Of a DNA stretch of 64,000 nucleotides, positions 33,246-42,781 are shown piece by piece (the first letter of the stretch is position 1; the number at the start of each line of letters is the position of its first letter). The position numbers and the translations under genes were made by a program. Source of the DNA: Dacryopinax spathularia (taxonomy: Eukaryota; Basidiomycota; Dacrymycetes; Dacrymycetales; Dacrymycetaceae); assembly GCA_037974965.1 (NCBI GenBank), contig JBBPFI010000017.1, forward strand, positions 248,001 through 312,000, read 5' to 3'. The notes beneath the pieces are model-generated. The model searched no databases and was not told the DNA's origin. It saw nothing but the letters and a program-made list of their open reading frames with translations.

Positions 33246-34302
33246 GGTCGCGGTGCGTTGTTACCTCGCTTCCGATTACACCCATTGGAAGCGAGTTTTC
33301 CTCTTCTTTCCCGGTAGGAATCACTTTAACTTCGCGTGCCGACCGTCGTGCTGACCTTAGCGTCTTCAGGTCCTCTCTGGCTTGCCCTCCCGCGGCGGCA
33401 ACCATCTCCTCAATCCAGACCAGATATCGTTGGTACACGGACGCCCACGCTTTGTTGTTTCGTTTCGGCATCTACGCATATCAGACCGCGTTCTGAAGGG
33501 GGCGAACGTTACTCACGTCCGCTGCAAACCTTTTCCAGTTGATCCTTTTCATTGGGCGGGCCTCTGCATCGAATGCCAAGTAACGGACTATCCACACGAG
33601 TTCTTCTCTTGTCACTCGGTTGCCTGTCAATCCCCGACACGTCGTTGTCTCTACCTGCGGCTGGATCAAGAAAGGTTCGGCGCGGCGAAGTGTAGATAAC
33701 GCACATCAAACACATTGACCGCATCGTTCAGCAAATCGACTTCCCCTGTACCATCATCCGCTAGATGGCGTGCCTCCTTATATCCACAGTCAGCGGACGC
33801 CTCTCTTTCCGGGGCGGACACCAACCACCAGGATTGCATCGTTGCCTGTCCCCGAGCCTGCGTCCCCGGATCAGCGCTATGTCCATTCACCGTTCATCCA
33901 ATCGATGCTTACAAAGTTCTTGCATGATTTTGGCAACATCTTCTTCCGTCCACGGGTAATCTAGCGACCACATATCCATCCCGTCTAGCACCGGAAGACG
34001 TCGTCAGTGACCTGTGACGCGAGCAAGTCAGTCAACGCACCCCTGCCTTCCGCCGGCTTTGCCTTATTGTCGGTTTCAAGCGTATCCACCCACCTCAACG
34101 CCTCAACGAGAGCTGCACCCGCGTTCTGGATGTTCTCGGGTGGGCATCCTACGACGACGCTGATGGTCAGTTGGATGCAAAATGCTCGAACGGTCGCACT
34201 GAATGACATACCGTGGGTGCGACTATCCCTCTCCGACGAATCGAGCCAAGCCACAACACCCCATAGGGACATGCGAACGCTTTCTAAGGACTCTAGCGCC
34301 AT
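33232..34302 (-). CDS. Hypothetical spliced gene, partly resolved
   Basis: Not recognised. The first exon begins at the ATG 34302 (MALESLESVRMSLWGVVAWL) and is helical. The final exon 33232-33471 joins in phase 0 over a 45-nt intron (33472-33516) to an exon ending WKRFAAD that contains REELVWIVRYLAFDAEARP. The middle exons between about 33700 and 34000 include SLDYPWTEEDVAKIMQEL, but the joins are uncertain. It overlaps the 3' end of the plus-strand gene by a few bases at 33232-33245. Confidence 0.4.
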
Positions 34303-34477
34303 CTGTTACTCCGAATACTTTAGGTACGTATCTCTCCGCTTTATACGCGACCCTCGGAAACGCGTCCTATCGCGCGTCCCACAACACCGGTTTTCGTGTC
34401 CTCTCACTTTCCGATCGGTGTGTCTCCATCAGTACCCGTGACGCCGCCTTCTGATTCCTTTGTTTCGTAGGTCCTAT

Positions 34478-35620
34478 ATGAAGCCGACTGCAGTACGCCC
34501 AAACAGCGCTCTGGCAAGTCCTCGTCATCACATCCGTCGATCATCACTTCCGTCGAAAATGCGCTGCGCGATCTCAGCCGCGTTACGGAACGCTGCGGTA
34601 TTCGATAATATTCTTTCGAACTGCGATCTATCAGTCCTATGCATATGGCTAAAGACATGTAAATCTACGCGTGCAGCCACACAAGAACATCTCGCCCGTC
34701 GCTGGAACATCAACGAGGCCCTTTCCCACTTCGTACCCGACCCGCATAGCTTCCGCGCTATCATGGCCAAGACCGGTACCGTGCTGACAGGCGCCTTCGT
34801 CCTTGCCTTCCTTCTCCAAGAGAACCTGGTCGATCATCCCGTAGAAATATGCACCACTTGGCTGCACGGTAAGGAAGTACTCGATGTCTTCGTCGACCGA
34901 GGTTACCAAGTTATATCCGCCCATCGCGCCCATCCGTGGACCGCTGAGATGGACGTCGCCACCATCGTCGAATACGGATACCCTTCCCGTATTGCGGGTG
35001 GTAAGTCGATCGATGTCATGGCCCCTTGCATAGTACATTAATCCGGATTAGCGTTCAATCTCTCCCGGGACAACAAGCTAGTCCGCCTTCTTGTGTATTC
35101 GAGATGTCACGAACCGTCCTTGGCTACTTTCGAAGCCGGAACTAGTCCGTTGGATTTCGCTACTGGCCTACGCACTATCCGTGTCTGACCCTTGTATTCA
35201 GCATGCCTGATGAATTTCGTTGCTTGGGATCGGCTTTACTGTCTGTACCCCGCCGCAACCCTGCTCCGGCGCTCCACTCTCAACTTTTCAAGAACCCCGT
35301 TATCGTCCCACCACGCGCGCAATATCCGCTATATCGGTTCTCAAGGGTTTACGGTGCACAGCAACAAACGTCTCTCCGACAGTGCGCTATATGCACCAGG
35401 GGAGAGGCACACGTCAGACGGGGCCAGTTGGATTCTAATGCTGGATACAAAGGACGTGTATCGAAGGGCGCCGAGAAACGAGGCATTACAGTGGAATCAT
35501 ACTTGGCAGATCAACTCCGATCATACCGGTTTGTGCAACATCCCCATGCGATGGATCCCTTACTTCCATACAGAGCCATCGTTCCTACGATCAGAGCGTT
35601 CTGTAAATAGTGTTCCTTAG
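34478..35620 (+). CDS. Fungal F-box/nucleotidyltransferase-like family protein, copy 1
   Basis: Member of a multi-copy basidiomycete family that I know as an F-box-like helix bundle followed by a degenerate nucleotidyltransferase-like fold. Exons 34478-35000, 35052-35144 and 35202-35620 join in frame. Recognisable parts are VFDNILSNCDLSVLCIWL (F-box-like), then FRAIMAKTGTVLTGAF and, after splicing, a CLMNFVAWDRLYCLYPAATL block, which is the family signature. The acidic pair expected after the glycine-serine loop is absent (LVDHPVEIC instead), so enzymatic activity is doubtful. The C-terminal part after about 35450 may be spliced further. A diverged tandem copy lies at 36293-37364. Confidence 0.55.
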
Positions 35621-36292
35621 TGAAGATCCAATCCTCGTCGCTGTAACGCCTATGACCAAGCGAAGTCCAAATCTCATGCACGGATCTTCTTGGGAGGAAA
35701 CAGCGCAGTGGGCTGCACGTTCGGCTTTCTTCTATCTGTCTGTCGGCTTCGTCCCGGTAACGAGTGACGAAGCGACGATCGGTCGTGCTGCTTTTCTCTT
35801 CCTTCTATCGGAATTTTACGTGGGGGGAACCTTACCGCAATACACGCCGCGCATGTATCGCGTTGCCATGCGATCAACGGATCTGCCTCCCTGGCTCCGC
35901 ATCCTCACGTGTACGTTACATCGTCCCTTGCCGGTCTCTCGGGACGGATTAAGACATGTTGGTAATGGGAAAGGAACGCGATCAACGGTTTTCGGCGCTA
36001 CAAGTGCTTTCTCACGCCCGTCACGGTGTGCATGCCACGTCGTGCAATGTATGCGACACAGCCTGTATCATCCTTCTCTGTCGAACACTATCTCGCAAGT
36101 CTTCGGCACTGTTCAAATCTCCAGCAGAGCTCTCGTTTCCTGCTGACGGACGCTGGATGTGAATCCTCTATCGACTCCGGGCTGAGAAGGTCGCGGAATC
36201 GGGCCTTACCTGGCTTTAAAGGCCGTCTCATCGGCCGTGAACAGACCCATCAGGCACCCTACCTTTCTCATCCGCGCCGGCTGCCTAACAAT
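35621..36292. other. Stretch between the two tandem family members
   Basis: Plus-strand frames at 35656-36146 carry a hydrophobic segment (WAARSAFFYLSVGFVPV) and may be the 3' exons of copy 1 or remains of a third copy. Not resolved. Confidence 0.3.
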
Positions 36293-37364
36293 ATGGGCCT
36301 CACCTCCCGATCTGTTCTGTTCCTTCCAGCGAACCTCCCGATCTTCTTCGCTTTCTGCCGGACTCCACTTCTTTTGGTCCTCGCGTCCACTTGCCGCGGC
36401 CTGGACCACCTCGTGAATGAATACTTCCGTACCGCATTCTCTCTGCCCGACCTTCTCCGGCACTATGGGTTGAACCCATTCACTTTTCTACCTCTGATGC
36501 GCCAACTGGGAATTGTCATCTCCGGCAACACTGCTCTGTACTTCCTAGCGCGTCGGTCTCTTCCTCTCGACCCTTTGGTTCTGTACGTGCCACGGCCTTT
36601 CGCCGCAGACGCTGTACGGTACATGATGAAAGAAGGTCGGTACTCAGCCACCGTTCCAGATACGCTCACTCACAGCTTCCTCGCAGAGTACCGTATGTGC
36701 GACACAACGGCTCACTGGGTTGGGAGGAGAACCCGACGGCGGCCTGCGCTGCAGGCGCAGGGTCGTGCTCGAGAAATCATTAGCGGTGCGCGTGACAGTC
36801 GACTCTCGCGTCCAGATTGATCAGACCAATGCAAGTTACAACGTACCTCCTTCCTCACACCAAGCAATACGTATACCTCGCCGTGCCTCGGTACTCGATC
36901 AGTAGTGTGATTCTCACATTGCCCACAAGTGCTATCGCCTCCTCGTGTGATGTTCCAGGCTCATCCTTTTCATAACAGCTGCGGAGATGAATTTCATCTC
37001 CTGGAACCGATTGTTCTGCATGTATCCAAGAGCAACACTTTGCGCGAATGTTTCGCTCGTACTCCAGCACCTCGAGGCGGACCCACCCTATCAAGATACC
37101 GAGACGTTGCTTCCAGAGGCCCGACTAATCGAATCGGTTGCTGACAATCGCACATGCTTCGAAGAGGGACCGCATTGGATGGGGGATGCCTCCACCTGCT
37201 CGATAGAGCTGGCGACCGGTAAGCATGGCCCTCCCACGTGGTGGGACGCCCACGAGGACGGATGGTATCTCCACGTCGACGAGGATGGCTACCCAAACCA
37301 TCACTTCTACCGCGTCTGTAACATGCACCATCACTCGCCCAGTACGCTCGATAATACCATTTGA
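36293..37364 (+). CDS. Fungal F-box/nucleotidyltransferase-like family protein, copy 2
   Basis: A tandem relative of the gene at 34478. The first exon has the F-box-like LPIFFAFCRTPLLLVLAST and the loop LGIVISGNTALYFLARR, followed by PLDPLVLYV where the family normally has a DLDLY acidic motif; again the acidic pair is lost. Its last exon (about 36979-37364) has MNFISWNRLFCMYPRATL, matching MNFVAWDRLYCLYPAATL in copy 1. That exon continues to a histidine- and aspartate-rich tail with HEDGWYLHVDEDGYPNHHF. The middle junctions (about 36710-36980) are not fully fixed. The start is the in-frame ATG at 36293. Confidence 0.5.
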
Positions 37365-37919
37365 CGTTCATATGTCGGCCAAACCTTTTCTTCCTAATTC
37401 ATTCGACGCGTATTCACCGCACCATTCGATACAACATAGTGTGCCCCTAACCTCCTTCCCAAAAGAAATATCAAGCCACGTCTTTCATCTTGTCCTCTTC
37501 TTCAAGCCTAGCTTGCAATGTCCGATACCGTATTTTCTCGGACATGGGGGGTTATCCTCTCCGTTAGATGTCGGCCCCACGACTTAGCTCCTGCTTTCTT
37601 AGCACTCGGCGCTGGCGCCCCTTCAAGCCCGCTACTCTTCTGCACCGTGCTTGAGAATTTGAGCCGCCCTTTATATACCACTTTCCGTGCGCTCCCAGGA
37701 CCAAGCTGCGAATTGTACTGTCCTGTCCGCGGTTTGACTTCCCACTATCCCGCTCGATGGACAGACCCTCCGCAAGTACAGAAAACCTCAAGCAACGTGC
37801 ACTACAGGCATACAAATATTCCTCGATGTCCTCCGGCCTACTACGAGAGATGGCATCGACCTTCAACCCTAACTACAACACACCTTACCTCTTACAGCGC
37901 AGCTCGCCCCTGGGCCAAC
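37365..37919. other. Gap between copy 2 and the right array
   Basis: No supported gene. Only short overlapping frames are seen on both strands. Confidence 0.35.
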
Positions 37920-38218
37920 CGCATCCGCCCGATGACCCCGCCCATCCCGCCGTATCTCACATCGCATCATACATGCGTATTGACCACATCCTCTATTGTG
38001 CTCAGCGCATCCTGTCTTCTCCGCATCGCATCCTGCCTTATCTGCATCGCATCCTGCCTTATCCGCATCGCATCCTGCCTTATCCGCATCGCATCCTGGC
38101 TTATCCACTGCGCATCCTGTCTTCTCCGCAGCGCATCCTGTTCTGTCGCAGGCGCATCCTGCATATCAGACAATGTACGATAGCCAGTGGATGTCCTACG
38201 TACTTGCGAGGCGCATCC
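37920..38218 (-). repeat. GGATGCG array on the minus strand, 21-bp period, twelve cores
   Basis: On the plus strand the core reads CGCATCC. Cores or one-base variants start at 37920, 37941, 37963, 37985, 38006, 38027, 38048, 38069, 38090, 38111, 38132 and 38153. Eight of these (38006 to 38153) are spaced exactly 21 bp. An isolated core lies at 38212. The central units are near identical (GGATGCGATGCGGATAAGGC plus one base). Read on the minus strand the units would encode heptads QDAMRIR, so a coding role is possible. The core and spacing match the two plus-strand arrays at 14562 and 15443, in opposite orientation. Confidence 0.92.
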
Positions 38219-38511
38219 GGTTCCCTAAAAGTCCACCCTACGCAGTCCAGCTCGGTACACCGAGGGCAACGATCGCAGAACAGCCCCACAGGCCGCCATT
38301 GCCTTCTATTCGGAGGTTTTCCATCCACCGGAAATCCGTTGAACAAGATAAAGTGCGCGTCCATTTCCACGTCCAGTGCGAGGATCGAGCGGCCGAGCTT
38401 AGCTCCTGCTTTGTGAGGCTGTCTGCGAAACAAGTCTTGCTGCTCAAAGCACTTGCATGACTGTAAAGTGCAGTCTAGACTCCGCGGAATGCGCGCCCAC
38501 TCCTTGCGCAA
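38101..38511 (-). CDS. Cysteine-rich open frame next to the right array
   Basis: A 136-codon frame whose end runs into the array. It contains GLFCDRCPRCTELDC and, 25 residues later, HCLICRMRL, a CxxCxxC plus CxxC pattern that would suit a zinc ribbon. It may be an exon whose gene extends over the 21-bp array (heptads in another frame) or a remnant. There is no recognised family and no confirmed splice sites. Confidence 0.3.
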   Translation of the reverse strand: MRKEWARIPRSLDCTLQSCKCFEQQDLFRRQPHKAGAKLGRSILALDVEMDAHFILFNGFPVDGKPPNRRQWRPVGLFCDRCPRCTELDCVGWTFREPDAPRKYVGHPLAIVHCLICRMRLRQNRMRCGEDRMRSG

Positions 38512-38518
38512 CGGCCAC

Positions 38519-38998
38519 GCTGTCTAGCACTTCATCACTCCGTAAACAGTCGCACTCGAGTACGGCACCTCGAGTACTTATGTACCTGGCGGGGTTTGCG
38601 TGACCGTGTCCGCGCTATAATCTCCTGTACTTTCCCCGATGCAGATCCACAATATCCACAATAAAGCACACTCCCCTCCCTCCTCGGTGCGGCCCAAGCG
38701 AATCCCAGGGGAAAGATCTCAATTTCATTGTGCGTCCTTCCCCCGACCCATCTCGGCTTCTCTGAATACATTTTGCGGTTTATTTCCTTCTTTTTGGTTC
38801 CTTCTCCTGGATGAGTCCCCCGGCCCACTTAATCCTTCTCCTGCTGCAAGTTGTTCCTCGTGTTCCATCTTACACTGTTTCGTCGTGGTATGCCGAGCAC
38901 ACCCAGCGCAACTACTCCTTGACATCTTCGTCACCTCGCAGCGGATACTCCCTGTATACCATTAGCCTCAAAACAGGAACCGAGATCCAAGCCAGCCC
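38519..38998. other. Gap before F-box gene
   Basis: No recognised gene. 3' side of the minus-strand F-box gene. Confidence 0.35.
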
Positions 38999-40820
38999 TT
39001 ACCGGCACCACTTCCCGCTCGACGCGCGACGAATCAGATGATTCACTTTCCGCAGCGTCGGACAGAATACGGCGAGTGTATTGCATACCTCCTTTTGCAT
39101 TGAAGCTACACGCCCTCTGTCCATGTCCACGACGTCCGAAGTCGAACAGCCCATCGCCGTAGCGATTAGCGGGGCAAACGGCATCTTCAGCTCCTCTAGC
39201 GACTCGTAACAGCGGAGCACCTCGGCTATGTCATCCTGGACAACCACCTTGGTCAGTCATGCCAAACATCACCAGAAGTAAGACTTCATTCCGAAACACA
39301 CCAGTTCTTCTTTTTGCGTAATGTGTATCCGGATCCCAAGGTATTTAATCCCCACGACAGAGAGTCCAAAGCAGCGCAAATAAGGCAGCACCCAAGCCCC
39401 GTACGATCCATGTTGATCCTTCGAGCAGAAAGACAAGGATCGTAGCATCCCAGCGCTCGCTAGAGCTTGAAGGATCTCATGGAATGCGTCTGGGTGCAGA
39501 GCAACATCCACATGATTGACAGTCATCGCAAGCTTATGCACAGGCCGATACGTTCCGGAATCCAAGCGTCGAAGAAAGCTCCTCAAAGTACATGCATCGG
39601 CGTAGCACAGCGCAACGTCCTTCAGAACCGGTAAGGCTGTACCGGGAAGATGGGGACAGAGTGGGAAAGAAGAACGATGCAGCCATAGCTTCGAAATGGT
39701 CGCATGCTTCGCGAGAAAGTATGTCAGCTTGCAGGAACCTTCTGTCAGGGTCAGGCCCTTCAGATATAACTCGCTCAGGTAGGGCCAGAAGCCTTGGATC
39801 AGATCTTCACAATCGAGAAGCCGTGGAGCGCCGGGAGCGCTCGCTCCGCAACGCATCGTCATGGAAAGAATCTTCAGATTGCGGTGTCTGCGCAACATAA
39901 CGGAAGTTGCCTTGAAGATAACCTCTGCATCGGACAGCCTTAGATCTGACCTCCTTAAACATCCAGTAGACATGCAGTACAGCCCTCTCACCTTGACAAG
40001 TAAGAGCAAAGTCGCTCATGTGTAGGTCAATCGAGCCAATGATCTTGAGTTAGATTGTCAGCAACCACGGTTTGCCATGCCATTCGGTGCTCACCCCGGC
40101 GCATCTCGTCGCATCGACGGTAACGGAACCCGTCCAGCTCCAGCGGTAGAGATGTATCCGAAGAGCAGTCAACCGCTTGAACCTCAGACCTTCGAAGAGG
40201 GGACCCAGCTCACAAAAACCCGCGACGGCGCAGTTAAGGCAGAGAAACATCAGGTTAGTAAACAAGGGAGCCACGATCCGTATGGTGGGAACAGTATCGG
40301 CGATGGTGTATGCTTCCTCCTGCTGCACGGCGAACACATCGAAGGTAGATCGTGTGAGCGGCTGGACTATACAGTCGCAGTCTCCTTCGCCCCATCTATC
40401 CTTGACCAAGAGTCGACGAATGGATCGTGCGAAGCGAGGGTTATCAGCGAGAAAGTCCCATTCAGCAACATCCTCCAGGTAAAGTTCCTTATTCAGGTAA
40501 GGGAGCAGCTCTTCGGATATAGCTTTCGTCCGTCGACATAGCAACATCAATTTCAGCAGATCGTTGGGAGATGAAACTTGTTTGGAGATATGCAGAATCA
40601 CTTCGTTCGGGATGTCGTCCATACCAGCGTACACCGGCACGCCGGACGTACTGGCAGACGCCGTATATACACGCGGACTTGCGCGCATCGATGTCATTCC
40701 TTCTTCTGTATTATCGGGATGAAGCATATATGCGCGCGCAGAGCGCGAAACCATCCCGCACATGGCACCAGGCAAGGACGTGCCTTGTTCCGCTGGTTCG
40801 CGATCGGTCTCCATGGTCAT
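38999..40820 (-). CDS. F-box/LRR-type protein, at least three exons
   Basis: A second predicted SCF substrate receptor. The F-box is DDIPNEVILHISKQV followed by LKLMLLCRRTKAISEELL, about 80 residues from the chosen ATG at 40820 (40754 is an alternative). The first exon runs to a GTGAGC donor at about 40104. A long second exon (to 39321) holds leucine-rich strands such as LKILSMTMRCG, LSELYLKGLTL and LKDVALCYADA. It joins in phase 0 over a 54-nt intron to the last exon, 38999-39266 (VVVQDDIAEVLRCYESLEEL). The acceptor of the first intron is not certain. It is not closely similar to the F-box gene at 16.2 kb beyond the domain layout. Confidence 0.72.
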
Positions 40821-40850
40821 GGATGAAGACGGTCGAACGTTTGCCGGCAC

Positions 40851-41920
40851 CCGAGAGTCGACCGAGAGAGTTTATGATAGTATTGAAGCTGAGGAGATGT
40901 TGCTGTTGACTTGATTAAAGTGTAAATCCAGTGCGATCGAACGGCGAATATGGTGATTGTCCGGAGGAGACCAATAATGCCTTGCATATAGCGGACACCG
41001 GACGGATCATGCTCGTCTCCGGCGGACTTCCAACTTGACTCTCCGCCATGTTCTCTCGTCTTCCACAAGCTCGGTGCGTCGTTCCAGACTGCTGCCTCTT
41101 TGACAGACGCACACGAGTAGACAGAACAGATAACCATCAATAAAAAGCAGAATCTCGCCCATTGCATCACCCAATACATCTGAAAGGACTCCCTTCGCCT
41201 ATCTTACCTGAGCATATGCTCCCTGTCATCTCCTCGACGGGAATAACGTGTAAGGAAACACACACACCCTATCCCTTGAGTCTAAATCATGATCCACCTG
41301 CGTATATGCAGGACGCGACTCTACAAGCCGAGTCCACGTTCAACTTTGGTCCAGCCACCAGGGGGTCATCAGAAACCAGTGACCAAACGCGCGAGGCTTA
41401 TGCCTTCGTCGAGAATGGAACCTCTGGGTCAATCTTTGCCTGAGACTGAGATATTGCCCCTTTCGCCTTTCCGTCCTCCGCGACTCAACGACATGCTCAT
41501 CCCGGCGCTCACACCTCCGAGGCAATCCGCGACGCCACCCCGTTTGGTAACTACCCCAAACCTCTCCTATCTTCCCCCTCACACCCGCTCCGATACGCTC
41601 ACGTCTCATCCAATGTCCGATGCGGATGTCGGCACACCCTTGAATGTTGAGCGTATAACAACCAAATGTGACGTCTAGTCAACACCACACGAATACAATA
41701 TAAAATATCAGACGCGTGCGACCCTGTGTGTTCCAAACTTCCCCTTACTATATAGGTCCCCCAAATTCTGGCCCCGTTGGCCAGGCTCCCCGGAGGGTTA
41801 TCCTATACAATGTACAATGCGCATTACACGGACATGCCTGACCTCGATTGTCCGAAGTCTCATCAGTCTAATCAGCAACGGAGGCAGACAGCGAGGACAT
41901 CTACGCTCCTCCGCCCGTCA
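40851..41920. other. Boundary region between the lineage-specific block and conserved genes
   Basis: Possible short genes only. A minus-strand frame at 40817-41179 starts with a signal-peptide-like run (RFCFLLMVICSVYSCASV). Plus-strand frames at 41162-41678 are proline- and threonine-rich. Neither is firm. Confidence 0.3.
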
Positions 41921-42608
41921 TCACTCGCCATGCTTAACCTCGAAGAACCCCTCCGCAAGCTTGCCCACCTCTCCTCCGAGTGTCTTCACGGCACTCAAAA
42001 TCTCGTCCATCCTCTCCTTACTCAACATCCCAGGCTTACGCACGTACACATCCAGCCCAGCAGGCGTAAACAGGGTCTTCTCAAAGAACGTCACTGCCCA
42101 CCCTTCTTGGATGTCGTACCCCAGAACCTGCCACTTCGAGCTCGCGATCTTGAGCCATCCAGATCCTCGCCACTTGAAGTGCGCTCCATGCTCTGAGCGG
42201 GCTTGTTTCTGGTTGTCGTCTCCGCTTGCGGCCCCTGGTGGGGGGATGAGAGCGCTGACGCCCAGTATGGAGCTTAGGGGTTTCGAGGGTGGCGAGGTGT
42301 AAGAGCGATACTGGACGTGATCCGTATATGCCAGGTTCGGAGGCGGGGTGTATGGCGTGTAGGTGATTGTCACGTCTTTCCTCGTCTAGACAGGAGATGC
42401 GTGCGGTGATCAGTACGACTCAGCATGGCAGATGACGGCTGATACGCACCTTCCACATCCCCAGTGTCGACTGGACGACATACCACCGTCCTTGGAACGC
42501 CTCGCTCGGAAACTCCGCCTTGCTCAACGACGCATGGGTCGGCCTGCCATCCTCCCCTGCAGGCTGATGGACGACTATAGGCAGCTTCTCACCCCCTGAT
42601 GTCGCCAT
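41921..42608 (-). CDS. Lipocalin-like fungal protein, copy 1, two exons, 207 residues
   Basis: Exons 42450-42608 and 41921-42385 join in phase 0 over a 64-nt intron. The start of the fold reads FPSEAFQGRWYVVQSTLGMW, the G-x-W-Y/F pattern typical of a lipocalin-type first strand. Strand-like segments follow (DVTITYTPYTPPP, GAHFKWRGSGWLKI, WQVLGYDI, GWAVTFFEKTLFTPAGLDVY). There is no signal peptide, so it is probably cytosolic. The ligand is unknown. It is a paralogue of the gene at 46175-46834. The intron sits at the same place in both (after the M-W-K/R), showing that the duplication followed intron gain. It is divergent from SPO11. Confidence 0.72.
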
Positions 42609-42781
42609 GATGGTCGACCAACTCCAGCAGACGTTGGGAAGAGGTGACAAGGCGATGCAATCACGTGACGGATATAAAACGATCTCGTGACCGACATTGC
42701 GCGTCTTGAGCCAGCAGAGGCCGCTTCCTCTCCCTTCTCCTTTCGACCGCCTTCTTCCCTGGTCAGCATCGACCATCCGAC
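42609..42781 (+). promoter_or_regulatory. Bidirectional upstream region with TATA box, 103 bp before SPO11 ATG
   Basis: TATAAAA at 42673-42679 lies about 100 bp upstream of the SPO11-like start. CACGTGA, an E-box-type palindrome, lies at 42662-42668 just before it. The lipocalin-like gene starts on the other strand at 42608, so the 173-bp interval serves both. Confidence 0.5.

Noticed and set aside
14562-38218. Interpretation as a Starship-type giant transposon
   Set aside because: Starships are known from Pezizomycotina and carry a DUF3435 tyrosine recombinase as the first gene. No such recombinase signature was seen in any assembled product here, and the host looks like a basidiomycete.
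37585-38411. A 15-base direct repeat (CTTAGCTCCTGCTTT) at both positions
   Set aside because: A match of this length is expected about once or twice by chance in a 64-kb window.
37967-38460. Repeat-coded proteins on both strands of the right array
   Set aside because: Both strands stay open because the unit is 21 bp. Openness alone is not evidence of translation, so only the repeat is called.
40817-41179. Small secreted protein on the minus strand
   Set aside because: It has a signal-like start, but it overlaps the upstream end of the F-box gene and has no splice or family support. It is left as a possibility only in the gap entry.
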